A stretch of DNA of 64,000 bases from Owenia fusiformis (taxonomy: Eukaryota; Annelida; Polychaeta; Sabellida; Oweniidae): contig CAIIXF020000012.1 in assembly GCA_903813345.2 (NCBI GenBank), positions 34,298,572-34,362,571 on the forward strand, read 5' to 3'. Both the position numbers and the translations under genes were made by a program. Below are positions 11,048 through 24,514 of this stretch, one piece after another; the stretch's first letter is position 1; each line of letters starts with the position of its first letter. The notes under the pieces are model-generated. The model had not been told where the DNA came from. It did not search any database and was given only the letters and a program-made list of their open reading frames with translations.

Positions 11048-11981
11048 CACTCCCCTCCAAAAGTATGGCAACCTTAGCTCCCTCCTCTTTTTGTTTGAAT
11101 TTCTATTTACTTAACCTGCGATGAAAATACTTATAATATTAATGGAAATGTAACTTGACTTTATTTCCAATGCCTCCAATTTTTTTTCTTTTGATGAATT
11201 TTTGAAAATCGTCATTCTCATGTAAGCCAAGGGGAACCAATTGGCTCAATATTTAATTAGTAGATTAGATTCAACTGCAGGCCATCTGTAATTAGGTCTT
11301 TGAAGATTAATATCTCGATAATCCGTTGTCGATTATCAGTGGATCAGTTTTTTAGAAAATAAAAAGTGATTAATCAGGAATGCATATCGGTACACCACAT
11401 GATTTTAAAAATATTTTTTATTATGAACTTTTTCCTTAACTGTGAAAATAAAATACTCATTCGAAATAATAAACTATCTAGAGTTATTTGATGTAATTCT
11501 TCTAAATGTCTTTGCTTTCCTCGGCAAAAGATGACTGCAACTGGCTTTTTTTATTGGACAGAATTTTCCACTGCACGTAATGTGTGTACTTTTAGCTTAC
11601 ACTTGTATCTAGTACCAGAGACGTACTCACCTAATTGCCTCCCTTAATCCATTTGTTTGCTAAACATATATAATTAATGACATTAACATGATCCAGTAAA
11701 GTTTGATATTTGTGAAAATAGAGCGTAAATACACTGAAACAGCAACAAATTAAACTTAAAACGATCTCCGAGATAAGTGCATCTGAAAAAACTGATTTTT
11801 TCGCATCGGATTTATTTTTCCTTTTATTTCAACAGAGATGGAGCAGCTTTTAAGTTGGAAAATAAATTGTGCGAAATAATTGATATTTCTTCTTTGCATA
11901 ATGTCATGATGCTCCGGGGTCTTCCCAAAATTAGACAATCCCACCCCATGCCTAAGGTTGCCAAACTTTTGGAGAGAAGTG
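11048..11981. mobile_element. TA-target inverted-repeat element (Tc1/mariner-like ends), 934 bp
   Basis: The left end is CACTCCCCTCCAAAAGTATG GCAACCTTAG and the right end is its diverged reverse complement (CTAAGGTTGCC ... GAAGTG). Both ends abut TA (11046-11047 and 11982-11983), the target of Tc1/mariner elements. Related single ends occur at 9374 and 38276. The interior is AT-rich with no intact transposase, so it is non-autonomous or decayed. Confidence 0.7.
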
Positions 11982-13009
11982 TAACTTTATTATTTTTTAT
12001 CTTCTGGTCATACAAATTGAATATATGTTTTTGCTTATTTCATGGGCTTTCAAGAGAAGCGTAGGCAACTTTGTGTTATAAACATGAGAACTTCAAAATG
12101 AGCAGCGCCATGCTTCCCTTTTTTGATAATAATTAAAATAGTTTTAGATAAATGTATATGATTTTAGTATTATCTTGAAGAAAAATCAACTTTGAATATG
12201 ATTAAAGCATAAAACATGTTTAATCTCATTTAAAAGTAAACAAAAAAGAGCCATAAGAAAAAGAGATATCAAAATGATCTCTTAGAATGTTGCATTGTGG
12301 GTAATTATTCAAGAACACATTCCAATACAGGCCCGTAAGAAACTTTTCTCCAAGGGGGGGGGGGGGTTCGTTTCTCACTAAAGAGAATATATTAAATTGT
12401 CAATTTTTTGCCGCGTAAATAAAATCGCGTAAGTCAGAGGGGGGGGGGGGTTCGGTTACTCCCTATATTTGGGGCCATTCAGCTTGTTTTGTAGCATTTC
12501 ATTGTTTTCTTATTGTTTTAAGACTAAATATTGTATGAGCAATTTGGAGAAACATTGGAATAGGGGCGGGTGTGTGCTAGAAGGGCATAAATGTTCACCC
12601 GAGAACTTTAACCATTTTTTTTTTATTATTAATCATTTTTATTTCAAGTTCATATATTATAACATTTAATATCATACAATGAAAATTCAACAAGGTTAAT
12701 CAATTTAACATTTGTGTTGAACTTCGAAGTAAATATGCCATACACGTATATGCAATACAAATTCAAATTTGTTACAATTTTTATGACTGTTCATATATAA
12801 ACAAAAAGGAAAAAAATACAATCAAAGCTGATATTAGAATGCTTACAAAAAAGGTGTACAGTGGTGTAAATTATGGTATGGTGTAATATACATGTTAGTC
12901 AATCTTGGTTGCTTTTAACCAGTTCAAGATCACATTCAGTGATTTCTGGACATTTTGAAGTGTTTTCATCAATATAATCAAATTAAAGATATACAGATTT
13001 TTTCAATCA
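11982..13009. other. Intergenic with G-run repeats
   Basis: Two G-runs, each followed by GGTTCG, lie at about 12353-12367 and 12440-12452. They resemble the AGGGGTTCGA words at 9268 and the CCCCTGGAGGATTCGAACCC words near 19230. No gene was seen. Confidence 0.4.
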
Positions 13010-13440
13010 TTTTCTTCTTGGAGGAGCGAGGGGACTGAGCTCAGGAAAATTTAACTAATTCAAGATGCTGTCTGGCTAATTCTGAGCACTTTTAATGTGT
13101 TTGAGAACATCTTACACTTTTGAGATGCTACATACTTGGTGCTTCCTGACCATTTTCAAAGTGTATGGGTCAATAAAAAAATGTGGGATGGGGATGCCAG
13201 AGGGGGAGCAAGGGGTTGTCCCCCAGAAACATTGACCATATCAAGGTGTTATTTGATGATGTCTGGGAACTTTAAAAACGTCGGAGACAATACATGGAAT
13301 TCAGAATTTTTCAATTGTTTTGTTGGGGATGTGAGGGGTGGCCAACTCTCCTAGAAAATTTTACAATTTTAAGATGATATTTGGTGCTTTCTGGTTACTT
13401 TTAAAGTGTATGAGTCCATAAAAAAATTGAAAATCCTTTT
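13010..13440. repeat. Degenerate tandem repeat block, left copy
   Basis: Repeated modules contain GATGCCAGAGGGGGAGCA, CAGAAACATTGACCATA, GGTGCTTTCTGG and AAAGTGTATGAGTC. The same modules form a longer array at 17620-18360. A LINE lies between the two blocks. Open frames here are by-products of the repeat. Confidence 0.75.
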
Positions 13441-13940
13441 TTTCAAAGAACATGTCCATTTAACAGACTATTGGTCAACTTAGACTTTTTCCAAAAAACT
13501 CATTCTTCCATTTACTTTCAAAACCGATTGCAAGTTGTAGATAAACCTTTTTTCTTGAGGTGTGCAATTTCAAAAAGTGGCATTAGTTCCCAGTTTCTTT
13601 GAAAAATTGGCAGTAAGAATCCCTATCACAAGACTGTCTGAATATGGGTACACACTATGTTTACCATCAAAATAATATCAAAACTTATCATTACATAGAA
13701 TTTATTATATGGAACATATGGCATACGAGCATTTTTTTTTATTTTTTATTTATCATGTTTTATTTAATACAATAAGATAAATATATGTTAAAAGAAAATT
13801 TCCAAAAAGGCGACTTGGTTTAACATTATAAGTCGCAGGGTTAATTAACAAAATTTATTTAAAAAAACAAAAACAATCCATTTGGTGAAGCAATTGGTGA
13901 ATAAATTAAGCATAGAAGGTTTGATAATTGCTGCTAACAC

Positions 13941-15900
13941 TCAGACACTTACACACTTCTGGAGAAAAGAGGCACTAGTTTCAAGAACAGTTATGTTTGT
14001 AGCGTAGTTAAATTTGGAGCCGCCAAAAAGAAAGAAATTCAATTTCTCTTGTTGGGTCTTAAAATTCTTTTTATATTGGATTTCAAGGTTATTTAGTTTA
14101 ATTTCGAAGTCAGTTAGGAGGGTCCTACGGAGTCTGCAGTTAAAGATGACATGCTTGGATGTTTCACTTTTGAATCCACACTTACATTTTGGTGTATCAG
14201 CTAGAGTAAAGTTGTGGGCATGAAAATGAGATTGAAAAATCAAGTCGACTCTAGTCCTATTAAGACGGATTTCCTCTGGTCTAGGTAAATGCAATGAGGT
14301 AGATGATATGATAGGTTCTGGATAAATGAGAAGTGTCAATTTAGATTTGAAAGTACTTAAGTTGTCTATCTCTTGGAGTTGTTGGGGTAGTTTATTCCAT
14401 TCTGAGATAGCTGTAAAAATGCATGTTTTCTTTAATATCACAGATCTTTTAGCGGGCAAGACGAATTCAGTTGGATTTCTCAAATAGAGAGGAGGTTGTT
14501 GTCTCTTATATTTATCAAATATGTTTTGAACATATGAAGGAACTTTCTGATTTTGGACATTGAACATGAGGGTTAGTCTATGAAACTTCCTCCTCGTCTT
14601 TAGTTTAGGCCAATTTAGAATATTGAGCACCTTTTCAGAAGATGACCCATGAATAGTTCCACTACAAATCAGAGCTGCCTTGTAGTAGAGTTGGTCAATG
14701 CGTTTTAATTTGGAAATATCTGCACATCCATAGAGGATGTCGCAGAAATCAAAATGTGGTAAGATAAAAGATTTGAACATAAGATTTAGATGGTTTCCAC
14801 TAAGTTTTTTACTTAATGCTTTAAGTGGATTTAAAAGCTTATCAATTTTCTTTGCAAGATGGGTAATGTGGAAATTGAAAGATAATTTAGAGTCAAAGAT
14901 AAAGCCAAGGTGTTTATGTGAAACACACCTAGGTATGGATTCAGTTCCCAATTTTAGGTCAGGGGTTATTATTTCATTCTTTTTTGGACTACTAAATGTC
15001 AAATCATCACTTTTAGAGGGTTTGAATTTTAATTGCCATTTATCAGACCAATTGTTTATAGAATTTAGATCAGATTGGAGGGTGTTTATACATTCAGGCA
15101 TATTATCATGGCTGAAGGGCTGATAAAGAGAAGTGTCATCTGCATACAGAAAACACTTGCTTAAAATATCATCAGGTAAATCGTTTATGTAAACTAAAAA
15201 TAGCAAAGGTCCTAAGATGGACCATTGGGGAACCCCCGAATTGATATAGTCGCTGGCAGACCATGGAGATTCATGTCCGTCAATAAGCACTCTTACTTTT
15301 CGATTGGTAAGATAAGATTCAATAAGTAGCATTATATTTGGACCAAAACCGTATGCATGTAGCTTCTTAAGTAATAGCTTATGGGGTAAAGTATCGAAGG
15401 CGGCCGATATATCAAGAAAGACTGCACGAACATCATTACCATTATCCATATTAGAAGTTAAAAAATCAAGAATACTTAGTAGTAGTTGGTGTTGTGTACT
15501 GTGACCTGGGAGAAATCCACTTTGACAATTAAATAGAAGATTGTTTGTTAGCAAATGGTCAAACATCCTTTTAAAAATAACTCTCTCAGCTACCTTTGAA
15601 AGGCAGCTTAATAAAGTTATTGGACGGTAATTAGAAACAAGGTTTTTGTCACTTTTTTATGGCATGGGATAATATTCCCTAGTTTCCAGGAATTAGGAAA
15701 TTTTCTCATTTCAAACATCTTATTGAGAAATTTTTAAAATAAATTTGATAAAGATGGAGCTGCTAACTTGAGCATTTTATTACTTAGTTTGTCAGGACCT
15801 AAAGCTTTGCTAACATCGAGTGATAAAAGAATTTCATAAATCTCTCTATCATTTGTTGAAAGGATGTTTAAAAAAGAATCAGTTCTAAGGTCAAATTAAA
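13941..15900 (-). pseudogene. LINE reverse transcriptase ORF (broken)
   Basis: The longest open part is 13941-15566. RT motifs read 5' to 3': DVSKALGPDKLSNK (near 15830), NYRPITLLS (near 15620), FLDISAAFDTLPH, GVPQWSILGPLLF and YADDTSLY (catalytic ADD, near 15150). After the RT comes CKCGFKSETSKHVIFNC, a CxC...H...C zinc-knuckle-like motif (near 14180). The frame is interrupted by a TAA near 15739 and by a one-base shift in an A-run near 15655, so the ATG at 15566 lies inside the RT domain and is not the true start. The copy cannot make a full-length protein. Confidence 0.9.
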
Positions 15901-16095
15901 CACTGTCTGTATCTACGTTATGATCAGAATGAACATTTTTGATGAAATGGTCAAGAAATAAATTAGCCTTTTCTGTGCTGGTGAGTATAGAAGAGCCGTT
16001 TTGGTTGGTCAAAATAGGAATCCTAACAACTTTAGTTTTGAATAAAAGTTTAGATATGACCGACCAGTAAGACTTGCTGCCATATTTAAGGGAGT

Positions 16096-16539
16096 TTATT
16101 TCTCATACATGTGTGATTCATACTCAAGTTTGGCCTTTGTTATTTCCTCGTTAACAATATCACACTGGTCAATGTACTTTTGATAGCGTTCTTGATTGTT
16201 GTTGTGGCGGTATTTGAAATGTAGACGATTCCGTTTATTAATTAGTGTTTTAATGTGAGGCTTGAACCATGGTTTATCATTGCTCCGGACCTTTATAAGT
16301 TTATTTGGAATGGTATTGGTAAATATTTGGTAGAGTTGGTTAGTAAATTGATCACATAACATGTTCATATCATATGAATTTTCAATAAGTTGATCAAGTT
16401 TTGAATTTCTAATTGAGTTGTTGATATTTTGAACATCAGCCTCGGAATATGACCAAATTCTACGGAAATATGGCAGTTCCTTCACTGTACCAATAAATGA
16501 AGTACAGACTAGAGTGCTGTGGTCAGTATTTCCGAGCAT
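16096..16539 (-). pseudogene. LINE endonuclease C-terminus and linker fragment
   Basis: 147 codons open with MLGNTDHSTLV, matching the GNSDH-type motif near the end of APE-like LINE endonucleases, followed by a basic linker (KPWFKPHIKTLINKRNRLHF). It is separated from the RT frame by a stretch with shifts and stops, and belongs to the same element. Confidence 0.8.
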
Positions 16540-16560
16540 TCGGAGTACAACATTAAAAAA

Positions 16561-17600
16561 ATAAAGCTATGTATGAAGTTTACCAATGCAAATCTGGAAA
16601 ACATTGTCATTTTTTGCTCAATTTGTTATCAAGTTTAAGCATGGTGCTCATTTCCTTTCGTTGAAAATTAACCATCAGCCCATTCTCCCACAAAAAAGAT
16701 ATTGAAACTGTATAATGCAGAGACTGCAAAGTAGCTTCTCTGCAAACATCATTGTTGTGGGAGTTTGGGCTCACCACTAAAACTCAACTTTTGTGATGAA
16801 AATTAGGCTGACTGGTTTATGTTTTCAATATGGCTGCTAACCTGGGCAAACATGTACACTACATAACTGCATGTACAGATTAGGCCATTCAAAAGTAATT
16901 ATATGTTGGCATTCTGATAAAGGGCCTTCTATTAAAAACTACAAAACCTTTATTTATTTAAAGGGTTTTATATATTATTTAATAGTGAAAATGCAATAAC
17001 ACATAGTGGAAAAGCAAGTAACACCTCTTGATTCAGATGACCTTGTTAATGAAGCCAATACCAAAGCTTAAATACATGTAGTTTTTAATCAATCTTGGAA
17101 CTCATTTCAATACAATATAATTCATGATCACAATTATCTCTATCATTTACATGCATTACAAGTACAGAGTACATGGGGGCATTTTGTTTTTTTCTGAAAA
17201 AAGAATTTTGTGACATCAATTATTTTTTGAATGGCCTAAGTGTTTTTCTAAACATTGAATAAGTAGAAATTATTTTAGGTAATCTTTTGAGTGTCATGCC
17301 ATTTATACATGATGCTGCCTTATATTTTATTATATATATATTGAAATTCAAATATGGGAACTGTAAATTGGCAAATAACTTTAAAACTAAGTCTCCATAC
17401 AGACATTTATCAAAAATATTTTTATTTCCATTCACATGTCTTGTTATCAGTCAAAATCAAAATTAAGCCAATTGCTTTCATTTCTTGTATTAGAAAACGG
17501 CAAAATTTTGACAAAAATAGCATCTTTCAAAGTTGACCTTTAAACAACCCTTATGTCAAGGTCAAATGTCTAAATTCTCAGAAATCACATTTTAAGTAAT
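16561..17600. other. Intergenic with a possible 360-bp inverted-repeat element
   Basis: TTAGGCCATTCAAAA at about 16881-16895 recurs inverted at 17224-17239 (TTTTTTGAATGGCCTAA), enclosing about 360 bp. No clear target duplication was seen. No genes. Confidence 0.45.
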
Positions 17601-17619
17601 AAGTCATACTTCCTCTTCA

Positions 17620-18360
17620 ATTCCATGTCAATAGATACTTGTTTTGTAGGGGGGCTAAAAGAGGGGTTTACCGCCACCTGTCCTTTTGGGGGTGCCAGAG
17701 GGGGAGGTGGGGTTGGGGTGCCAGAGGTGTTTGTCCCCCATATCGGTCCCCTAGAAACATTGACCATAATCAAGGTGCTATTTGATGAAGTCTGGGCACT
17801 TTTAAAGTGTCTGACACAATACATGAAATAAATTCAGAATCTTTGTCAATTATTTTGTGGGGATGTGAGGGGTGGCCTACTTCCCTAGAAAATTTTACAA
17901 TTTTAAGATGCTATTTGGTGCTTTCTGGGCACTTTCAAAGTGTATGAGTCAATAAAAAATTTGAAAGAATCACATTTTCTCAATTCTTTGGGGGTTTCAA
18001 AGGGGTGCCAGAGGGGATGGGGGGGGGGGGGGGTGGGGATGCCAGAGGGCAAGCAAGTGTTAGTCCCTCAGAAACATTGTCTATATCAAGGAGCTATTTC
18101 ATGATGTCTGGGCACTTTAAAAGTGTCTGAGACAATACATTACATAAATTCAGAACTTTTCAATTGTTTTGTTGGGGTGTTAGGGGTGGCTCATTCCCCT
18201 AGAAAATTTTTACAATTTCAAGACGCTATTTGGTGCTTTCTGGGCACTTTATCTGTTTTGTTGGGGGTGAGAGAGTGGCCCACCCCCTTAGAAAATTTTA
18301 CAATTTTAAGATGCTGTTTGGTGCTTTCTGGGCACTTTATGAGTCAACAACGAAAAAAGA
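17620..18360. repeat. Degenerate tandem repeat block, right copy
   Basis: At least two and a half copies of a module of about 300 bp with CCAGAGG, AGAAACATTG, TCTGGGCACTTT and GGTGCTTTCTGGGCACTTT, interspersed with G-runs (18015-18030). It is homologous to 13010-13440 across the LINE. Confidence 0.8.
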
Positions 18361-18460
18361 TATCTGACGGCCCTGCAATAAAAATATAATATGTGGGAGA
18401 ATGATCACTTTCAGTATTGCCATAATTATGATGAATTCCATTTTATTAAATCATCAACAT

Positions 18461-19003
18461 CACTGGTGATCCACTCGATTACGCTGGTTACCAAAACGGT
18501 TCGTTTTGGTAACAAGATGTCGGAACATCGAATGTACGATTTTTCTTTTTTCCCTATTTCACACGCTGTAGGCAGAATTCCCACAACATTTTTAACACAA
18601 ACGTGTATCAGTATCATATGTTTAAGAAAATGTACATATTTGCGAACAAATAGTTCAGAAGACGACAGAATCGTCGATTTAATTCCTCACTTAACTTACA
18701 TAAACGATTTTTCGAAAAAGAGTTTAGATCTGCACTTTTAACACAAACCGTTTATGTAACTTAAGTGAGGAATTAAATCGGCGATTCTGTTGTCTTCTGA
18801 GCTATTTTTCGCAAACTTGTACATTTTCTGATATTTTCATGATACTGATCTACTTTTGTGAGAAAAAAACGTCGTGGGGATTCTGCCTATAACGATATGG
18901 CGTGAAATAAGGAATAAAGAAAAATCGTACCTTCGACGTTCCGACATTTCGTTACCAAAACGAACCGTTTCGGTAACCAGCGTAATCGAGCGGATCACCA
19001 GTG
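18461..19003. mobile_element. Foldback element, family A copy 2 (543 bp)
   Basis: Same ends and arms as the copy at 8338 (CACTGGTGATCC ... GGATCACCAGTG). The 5-bp direct repeat AACAT flanks it at 18456-18460 and 19004-19008. Non-coding. The central spacer contains a second palindrome (TTAAGTGAGGAATTAAATCG and its complement). Confidence 0.9.
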
Positions 19004-19008
19004 AACAT

Positions 19009-20775
19009 GTATGCATATAATCATGTTTTTATTTTTCAGTTATTTCTTTAAATCATACATGAAAAGTACAAAATTCGATTTTTCTTGGAATGTGTAAAGG
19101 AACCAATTTTGAAAACCCGCCAAGGCAATACTTGTTCATAAAATGTGGCAAGTTTCAGAAAGCCCATAATTTCAATGAATTTTTCCACAAATATTTTTGA
19201 GGGAAATCCTGGGGATTGTCCGAACCCATCGAACCCCTGGAGGATTCGAACCCCCGGTCCCTACGGCTATGCATAGTATATGAACAATTACATGTATAAT
19301 GTAGGGGTACCACAGAGAGCTAATTTAACAATGTGGTTAACATGCTGAGAATATGTTTGTCCTTATTTGCTTAAATTATTAAAGCAGTGTATTTTTCGAA
19401 AACTTTGTACGTGATTTTACATTCCTATTGTCTGATTGTATCGGGGATTGTATGAGTATTTGCCATGTAAATTGAAATAAAGATCTATAAAAAGTAGTGG
19501 TGTCATTTGATGAGGTTGTATTATGTACAAAATTAAACATTATCGATAACATTTTCAAAAAATTATATATACGAGGATTGTCCAAAAAGTCTTGAAACTT
19601 TTGCTCTCGTAACATCAATGTTTATTCTTTTGGTATCATATTTCACATGGATGATCTTTGGACATTAATTGTTCAGTTTATAAGTTTGAAGGCATTACAC
19701 TGTATGGTTTCATTTTTATGAACATTGGAAGAGTACTTTTAAAGAGGCTAAAATCAAGAAAAATCATCCAAAATGCTGAATATAGGACCATATCCTATGT
19801 ATGCAATATTCAAAATGTATAGAAGTATGTAAAAGTGGGAACGGAATAGCCATCGTGACCGGACCGTCCGTTCAGCCAATACTGAACTGATATATTTTCA
19901 TTTCTCGTGTAGACCAATACAGCCCTACGACGTCCTTGAAAAAACAGAGGCAAATTCGATCATATTTTGCATAGGCCCAGAGAAGAGACTTGACTGACTT
20001 CCATCAGTGACAATTTCTTCATTAACCAATCAAATCACGTGTTACAAGTTTAGCTAAGCGTGAAATCGCAAATCCAACTAACGTCTGTCGGCTACCGGAT
20101 TAACAATCTATTTTATTTTACCATTCTCTTTTAAATATGAATAGTACCACTATGCCATTCGAATCTAATGAGTTGGTCATAAAATAGTAGTTTAAATCCG
20201 GTAGCCGACAGGCGTTAGTTGCATTTGCGAATGCAAGGTTAGTTTCAACTTGTAATACAAATGTAGCTATCTATGGTTGTTGTGCTAAATGCCATATTAT
20301 ATGCAGTTCTAAGAGATAAAGATTTGAAAAAATAAATGGTATAAGTGAAAAGCACTTTGAAGAAGATTTTGAAGAGATTTGAGAATAGATCTTAATACTA
20401 GTAAGGAGAACTCGTACTAAGACGGCAAGTTTTTTTTCAGTTAGGGTTGTCAACCTATATTTTTAGATTGAGCTTGCTGATACTTTTCACGGGGCCTATG
20501 ATATTTCATAAGACGTCTTGAAAATGCTTGTGTAAATTCGGCATAGTTTTCTGATACGTTTTACCCTTTAAGTTTTCCGTCTTGGAATGTGTAGTGTAAA
20601 TTGGGCTATTGGAGGTCTGTTTAACCAAGGAGCATTTTTAAAAAAAGCAATAACACATAATTGGGCAACTAAACGATGAAAAACCAACCCCAACCCCCAA
20701 AAAATTAATTATAGCACGCACAACCAATGTCTAACGAACATAATACTAATCCATCATTTAGAGATCACAAGGCGT
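19009..20775. other. Intergenic with transposon ends
   Basis: At 19570 TACGAGGATTGTCCAAAAAG resembles a mariner terminal repeat at a TA, but no partner end was found. At 20068-20232 a short foldback has arms with CTAACGTCTGTCGGCTACCG and its complement (right arm about 20190-20232). No gene was seen. Confidence 0.5.
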
Positions 20776-21498
20776 TTATGCAATATGTCACTACCTGCCA
20801 TTCGTTACTCGATCGCTGGACGATTAACGATATGTCACCACTTGTGGTGGTGACATAATAAACCAAAAATGCAGGACCATGATTGGGAATTTTCATTCGT
20901 ACAGGATATTGCATTTTACAAGTTAAAGAACAAGAAAGTGTGTAAAATGATACAATATTTTATTTTAATATACAACAAATACAAATTCTATGATAAAATA
21001 TAAACAAAGAATTTCCTACTATTATGATACATAACGAGAGTCACAGAAGCGTCTCAGAAAGTGCTGGCATCGTGTGAAGAACATTTGTTGAAAATCTTAT
21101 ATCATCATCATAATTTATATACAGAATATTTATACAGTGTTACATATGGTTTGTAATATACGTTATATAATAATTTGAAGTGCAATGCAGGATATAGGGC
21201 GCTCTGTTTTAGCACGAGACAAAGTCGAGTACCAATACTGAATATTGAGAGCAAAATTTATGCTGTTTTGCGCTTCAAATCACTCTATAACGTTTTTATC
21301 ATGTGATCTTATTAGGCCAATACATTTACTTATGTCCCCTCCGTGCCAATATTTTTTTATTGCAACGGAGATGATCAATGGGGACAATCTCAGTACCAAT
21401 ATTAATACAGATTGGTACAGCACAAGAACTGACCAATCAGAGGGCTTCATTTTACAGATCATACGATAAATGGTTATATAGTTCTATCAAAATGTATA

Positions 21499-21652
21499 TA
21501 GTAGAACCTATGTATATTGAACATTTTTTGTCGAGAAAAACCCGTTAAGTGTTGGTAGGCGTTCACCAGCAGAGTATTGTGCGGAGGAAGAATGTCCACT
21601 AGAGACAGGTGTTCACTCGAGAAAGGTGTTCACTAAAACAGGTTTTACTGTA
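21499..21652. mobile_element. Short TA-flanked MITE, copy in block 1
   Basis: The right end AAAACAGGTTTTACTGTA and the left end TAGTAGAACCTATG are imperfect inverted repeats next to TA. About 154 bp. The same element lies at 42817-42970, and a related one at 55660-55819. Confidence 0.6.
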
Positions 21653-21719
21653 TATACGTTTGTCACTGCTCTTATGTACACAATTTACAAGAAATATTAT
21701 ATGAGTGCCGTCACTTTTT

Positions 21720-24480
21720 ACAAACTGATTTCATTTATTATACATTTTCCAATTGGCATGTCTTCATTTTGTTAGTTTTCAAATATGGCATCATATTTTC
21801 GTAATGACACCATTCACAACTGACATGTTTTTAATTTGACAATATCATGCACAATTGGCACATCACACGTTTTCATTATGACAATATGCTCAACTGATGA
21901 TGTTTAACAACGGCATTATTTACAATTCGCATATCGCATGTTCACAATGACAATATTCAAACTTTATATGTTTTGAATATGCCAGGATTGACAAATGGCA
22001 TCTTTTCTTTATTACAATTGGCATATGATTTTTATAATGAATATACTTACAACTTGCATCATGATAATATTCACGAATGACATGTTTTTTTTTATATATA
22101 TCACAATTTTCAAAAGTACGTTTTCATGATGACAATATTCGCAACTGACATATCCACGAATGCCATGTTTTCATGATGAGAATTTTCACATATGAAATTT
22201 ATGCGACGATATTCAAAACGGGCGTATTTCTGGTTGGTAATATAACATGTTTTCATTCGGACAGTATTCATAATTGATGTTTTCATTTTGACTGTATTCC
22301 TCACTAACATTTGTATTCATTATGATAATATTCTACACTTATATTTCATTTTGACAATAACTTAAATTGCCAAATGCTGTTTTCCGTATGACAGTATTTA
22401 CAAATTACTTGTTATCATTTTGACGAAATTCACAACGTACATAAAGTTTACATTATAAATAATTATTTTCAGAGTAATAATATTTATAACTGACATGTTT
22501 ACATTTTCACATATCCATGTTTTAAGTATGAAACTATTCACAACTAATAAAAAAATTGCCAAAGGTATAAAATTCTTAAACACTAACGTGTAACCAATAC
22601 TGTATTGTACAATGTACGTTTACCATGTAACTGTATTGTAATTGTTTTTTTTTTCAATTGCTTTAATACGCTTTTTCTTCTCTGAAAATCAATTAAATAA
22701 AAAAAAATTATTTCAAGATGACAATATTTACAATTGGCATAATTTCAGTCACAACTGGATGGTTTCATTTCTCCATATATTCACAATTGACATGTTTCCA
22801 TTTTGACAACATTCAAAACTGACATGCTTTCATTATGACAATATTCACAACTGGCATATTCAACAAATGACATATATTCGCAACTGATAAGCTTTCTTTA
22901 AGACAATAAACTCAACTGATATGTTTAACAAATGTATTTCCATTATGGCAATATTCACAACTGGCATATTTACAAACGATTTTCGCGACTGACATGCTTT
23001 CTTTAAGACAATTATCTCAACGGAAATGTTTCTATCTATATTAACAAATGTAGTTTCCAATATGACAATATTCACAACTGGCATATTCCACAAATGACAT
23101 ATATTCGCAACTGAATGCTTTCTCAAGACAATAAAACCAACTGACATGTTTCTATCTATATTAACAAATGTGTTTCCATTATGACAATATTCGCAACTGG
23201 CATACTTACAAACGATTTTCGCGACTGACATGCTTTCTTCAAGATAATTATCTCAACAGACATGTTTCTATCTATATTAACAATTGTAGTTTCCAATATG
23301 ACAATATTCACAACTGGCATATTTACAAACGATTTTCGCGACTGACATGCTTTCTTCAAGATAATTATCTCAACGGACATGTTTCTATCTATATTAACAA
23401 ATGTATTTCCATTATGACAATATTCACAACTGGTATATTTACAAACGATTTTCGCGACTGACATGCTTTCTTTAAGACAATTTTCTCAACGGAAATGTTT
23501 CTATCTATATTAACAAATGTAGTTTCCAATATGACAATATTCACAACTGGCATATTCCACAAATGACATATATTCGCAACTGAATGCTTTCTCAAGACAA
23601 TAAACTCAACTGACATGTTTCTATCTATATTAACAAATGTATTTCCATTATGACAATATTCGCAACTGGCATATTTACAAACGACTTTCGCGACTGACAT
23701 GCTTTCTTTAAGATAATTATCTCAACGGACATGTTTCTATCTATATTAACAAATGTATTTCCATTATGACAATATTCACAACTGGCATATTCAACAAATG
23801 ACATATATTCGCAACTGATAAGCTTTCTTTAAGACAATACACTCAACTGACATGTTTCTATCTATATTAACAAATGTATTTTCATTATGACAATATTCAC
23901 AACTGGCATATTTAGAAACGATTTTCGCGACTGACATGCTTTCTTTAAGACAATTATCTCAACGGACATGTTTCTATCTATATTAACAAATGTATTTCCA
24001 TTATGACAATTTTCACAACTGGCATATTTACAAACGATTTTCGCGACTGACATGCTTTCTTTAAGACAATTATCTCAACGGACATGTTTCTATCTATATT
24101 AACAAATGTATTTCTATTATGACAATTTTCACAACTGGCATATTTACAAACGATTTTCGCGACGACTGACATGCTTTCTTTAAGACAATTATCTCAACGG
24201 ACATGTTTCTATCTATATTAACAAATGTATTTCCATTATGACAATTTTCACAACTGGCATATTTACAAACGATTTTCGCGACTGACATGCTTTCTTTAAG
24301 ACAATTATCTCAACGGAAATGGTTCTATCTATATTAACAAATGTAGTTTCCAATATGACAATATTCACAACTGGCATATTTTACAAACGACATCCGCAAC
24401 CGACATGCTTTCTTTAAGACAATAATCTCAACTGAAATGTTTCTATCAATATTCATTTTTTTATATAAATAAATAAATAA
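21720..24480. repeat. 116-bp satellite array, block 1
   Basis: The unit contains TTATGACAATATTCACAACT, GGCATATTTACAAACG, GCGACTGACATGC and CAACGGACATGTTTC. The GCGACTGACATG landmark recurs at 22985, 23221, 23338, 23454, 23690, 23927, 24043, 24159 and 24278, with a spacing of 116-119 or about twice that. The left part (21720-22700) has only diverged ~29-bp relatives of the sub-motifs, which suggests the 116-bp unit grew from a shorter repeat. The unit length is not a multiple of 3, and the open frames break at unit boundaries. Confidence 0.9.
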
Positions 24481-24514
24481 AAAAAAATATATCAATATTC
24501 ATAAATGACCGCGG

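Larger units (their letters stand above)
13735..16560 (-). mobile_element. 5'-truncated, inactivated non-LTR retrotransposon (LINE)
   Basis: Minus strand. The end of an endonuclease domain (LGNTDHST, near 16500) is followed by a linker (16096-16539), a reverse transcriptase and a C-terminal Cys/His motif. The endonuclease is cut off upstream, as is typical of 5'-truncated LINE copies. The 3' flank is T-rich on the plus strand near 13730-13760, consistent with an A-rich 3' end. The Cys/His tail suggests the CR1/Jockey group, by recall. Confidence 0.88.

Noticed and set aside
13941-15566. Intact LINE ORF2 starting at 15566
   Set aside because: RT motifs continue upstream of this ATG in other frames, so the ORF is a fragment of a disrupted gene.
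13136-18389. Frames over GGGGxCCAGAGG repeats at 13136, 17625 and 18123
   Set aside because: Low-complexity repeat-derived frames lacking any domain.
22860-24288. Minus-strand frames with MSVAKIVCKYASCEYC repeats
   Set aside because: These are frames through the 116-bp satellite; the unit is not a multiple of three and each frame breaks after one or two units.
21720-24480. CRISPR-like array
   Set aside because: Units are tandem with no unique spacers, and the DNA is eukaryotic.
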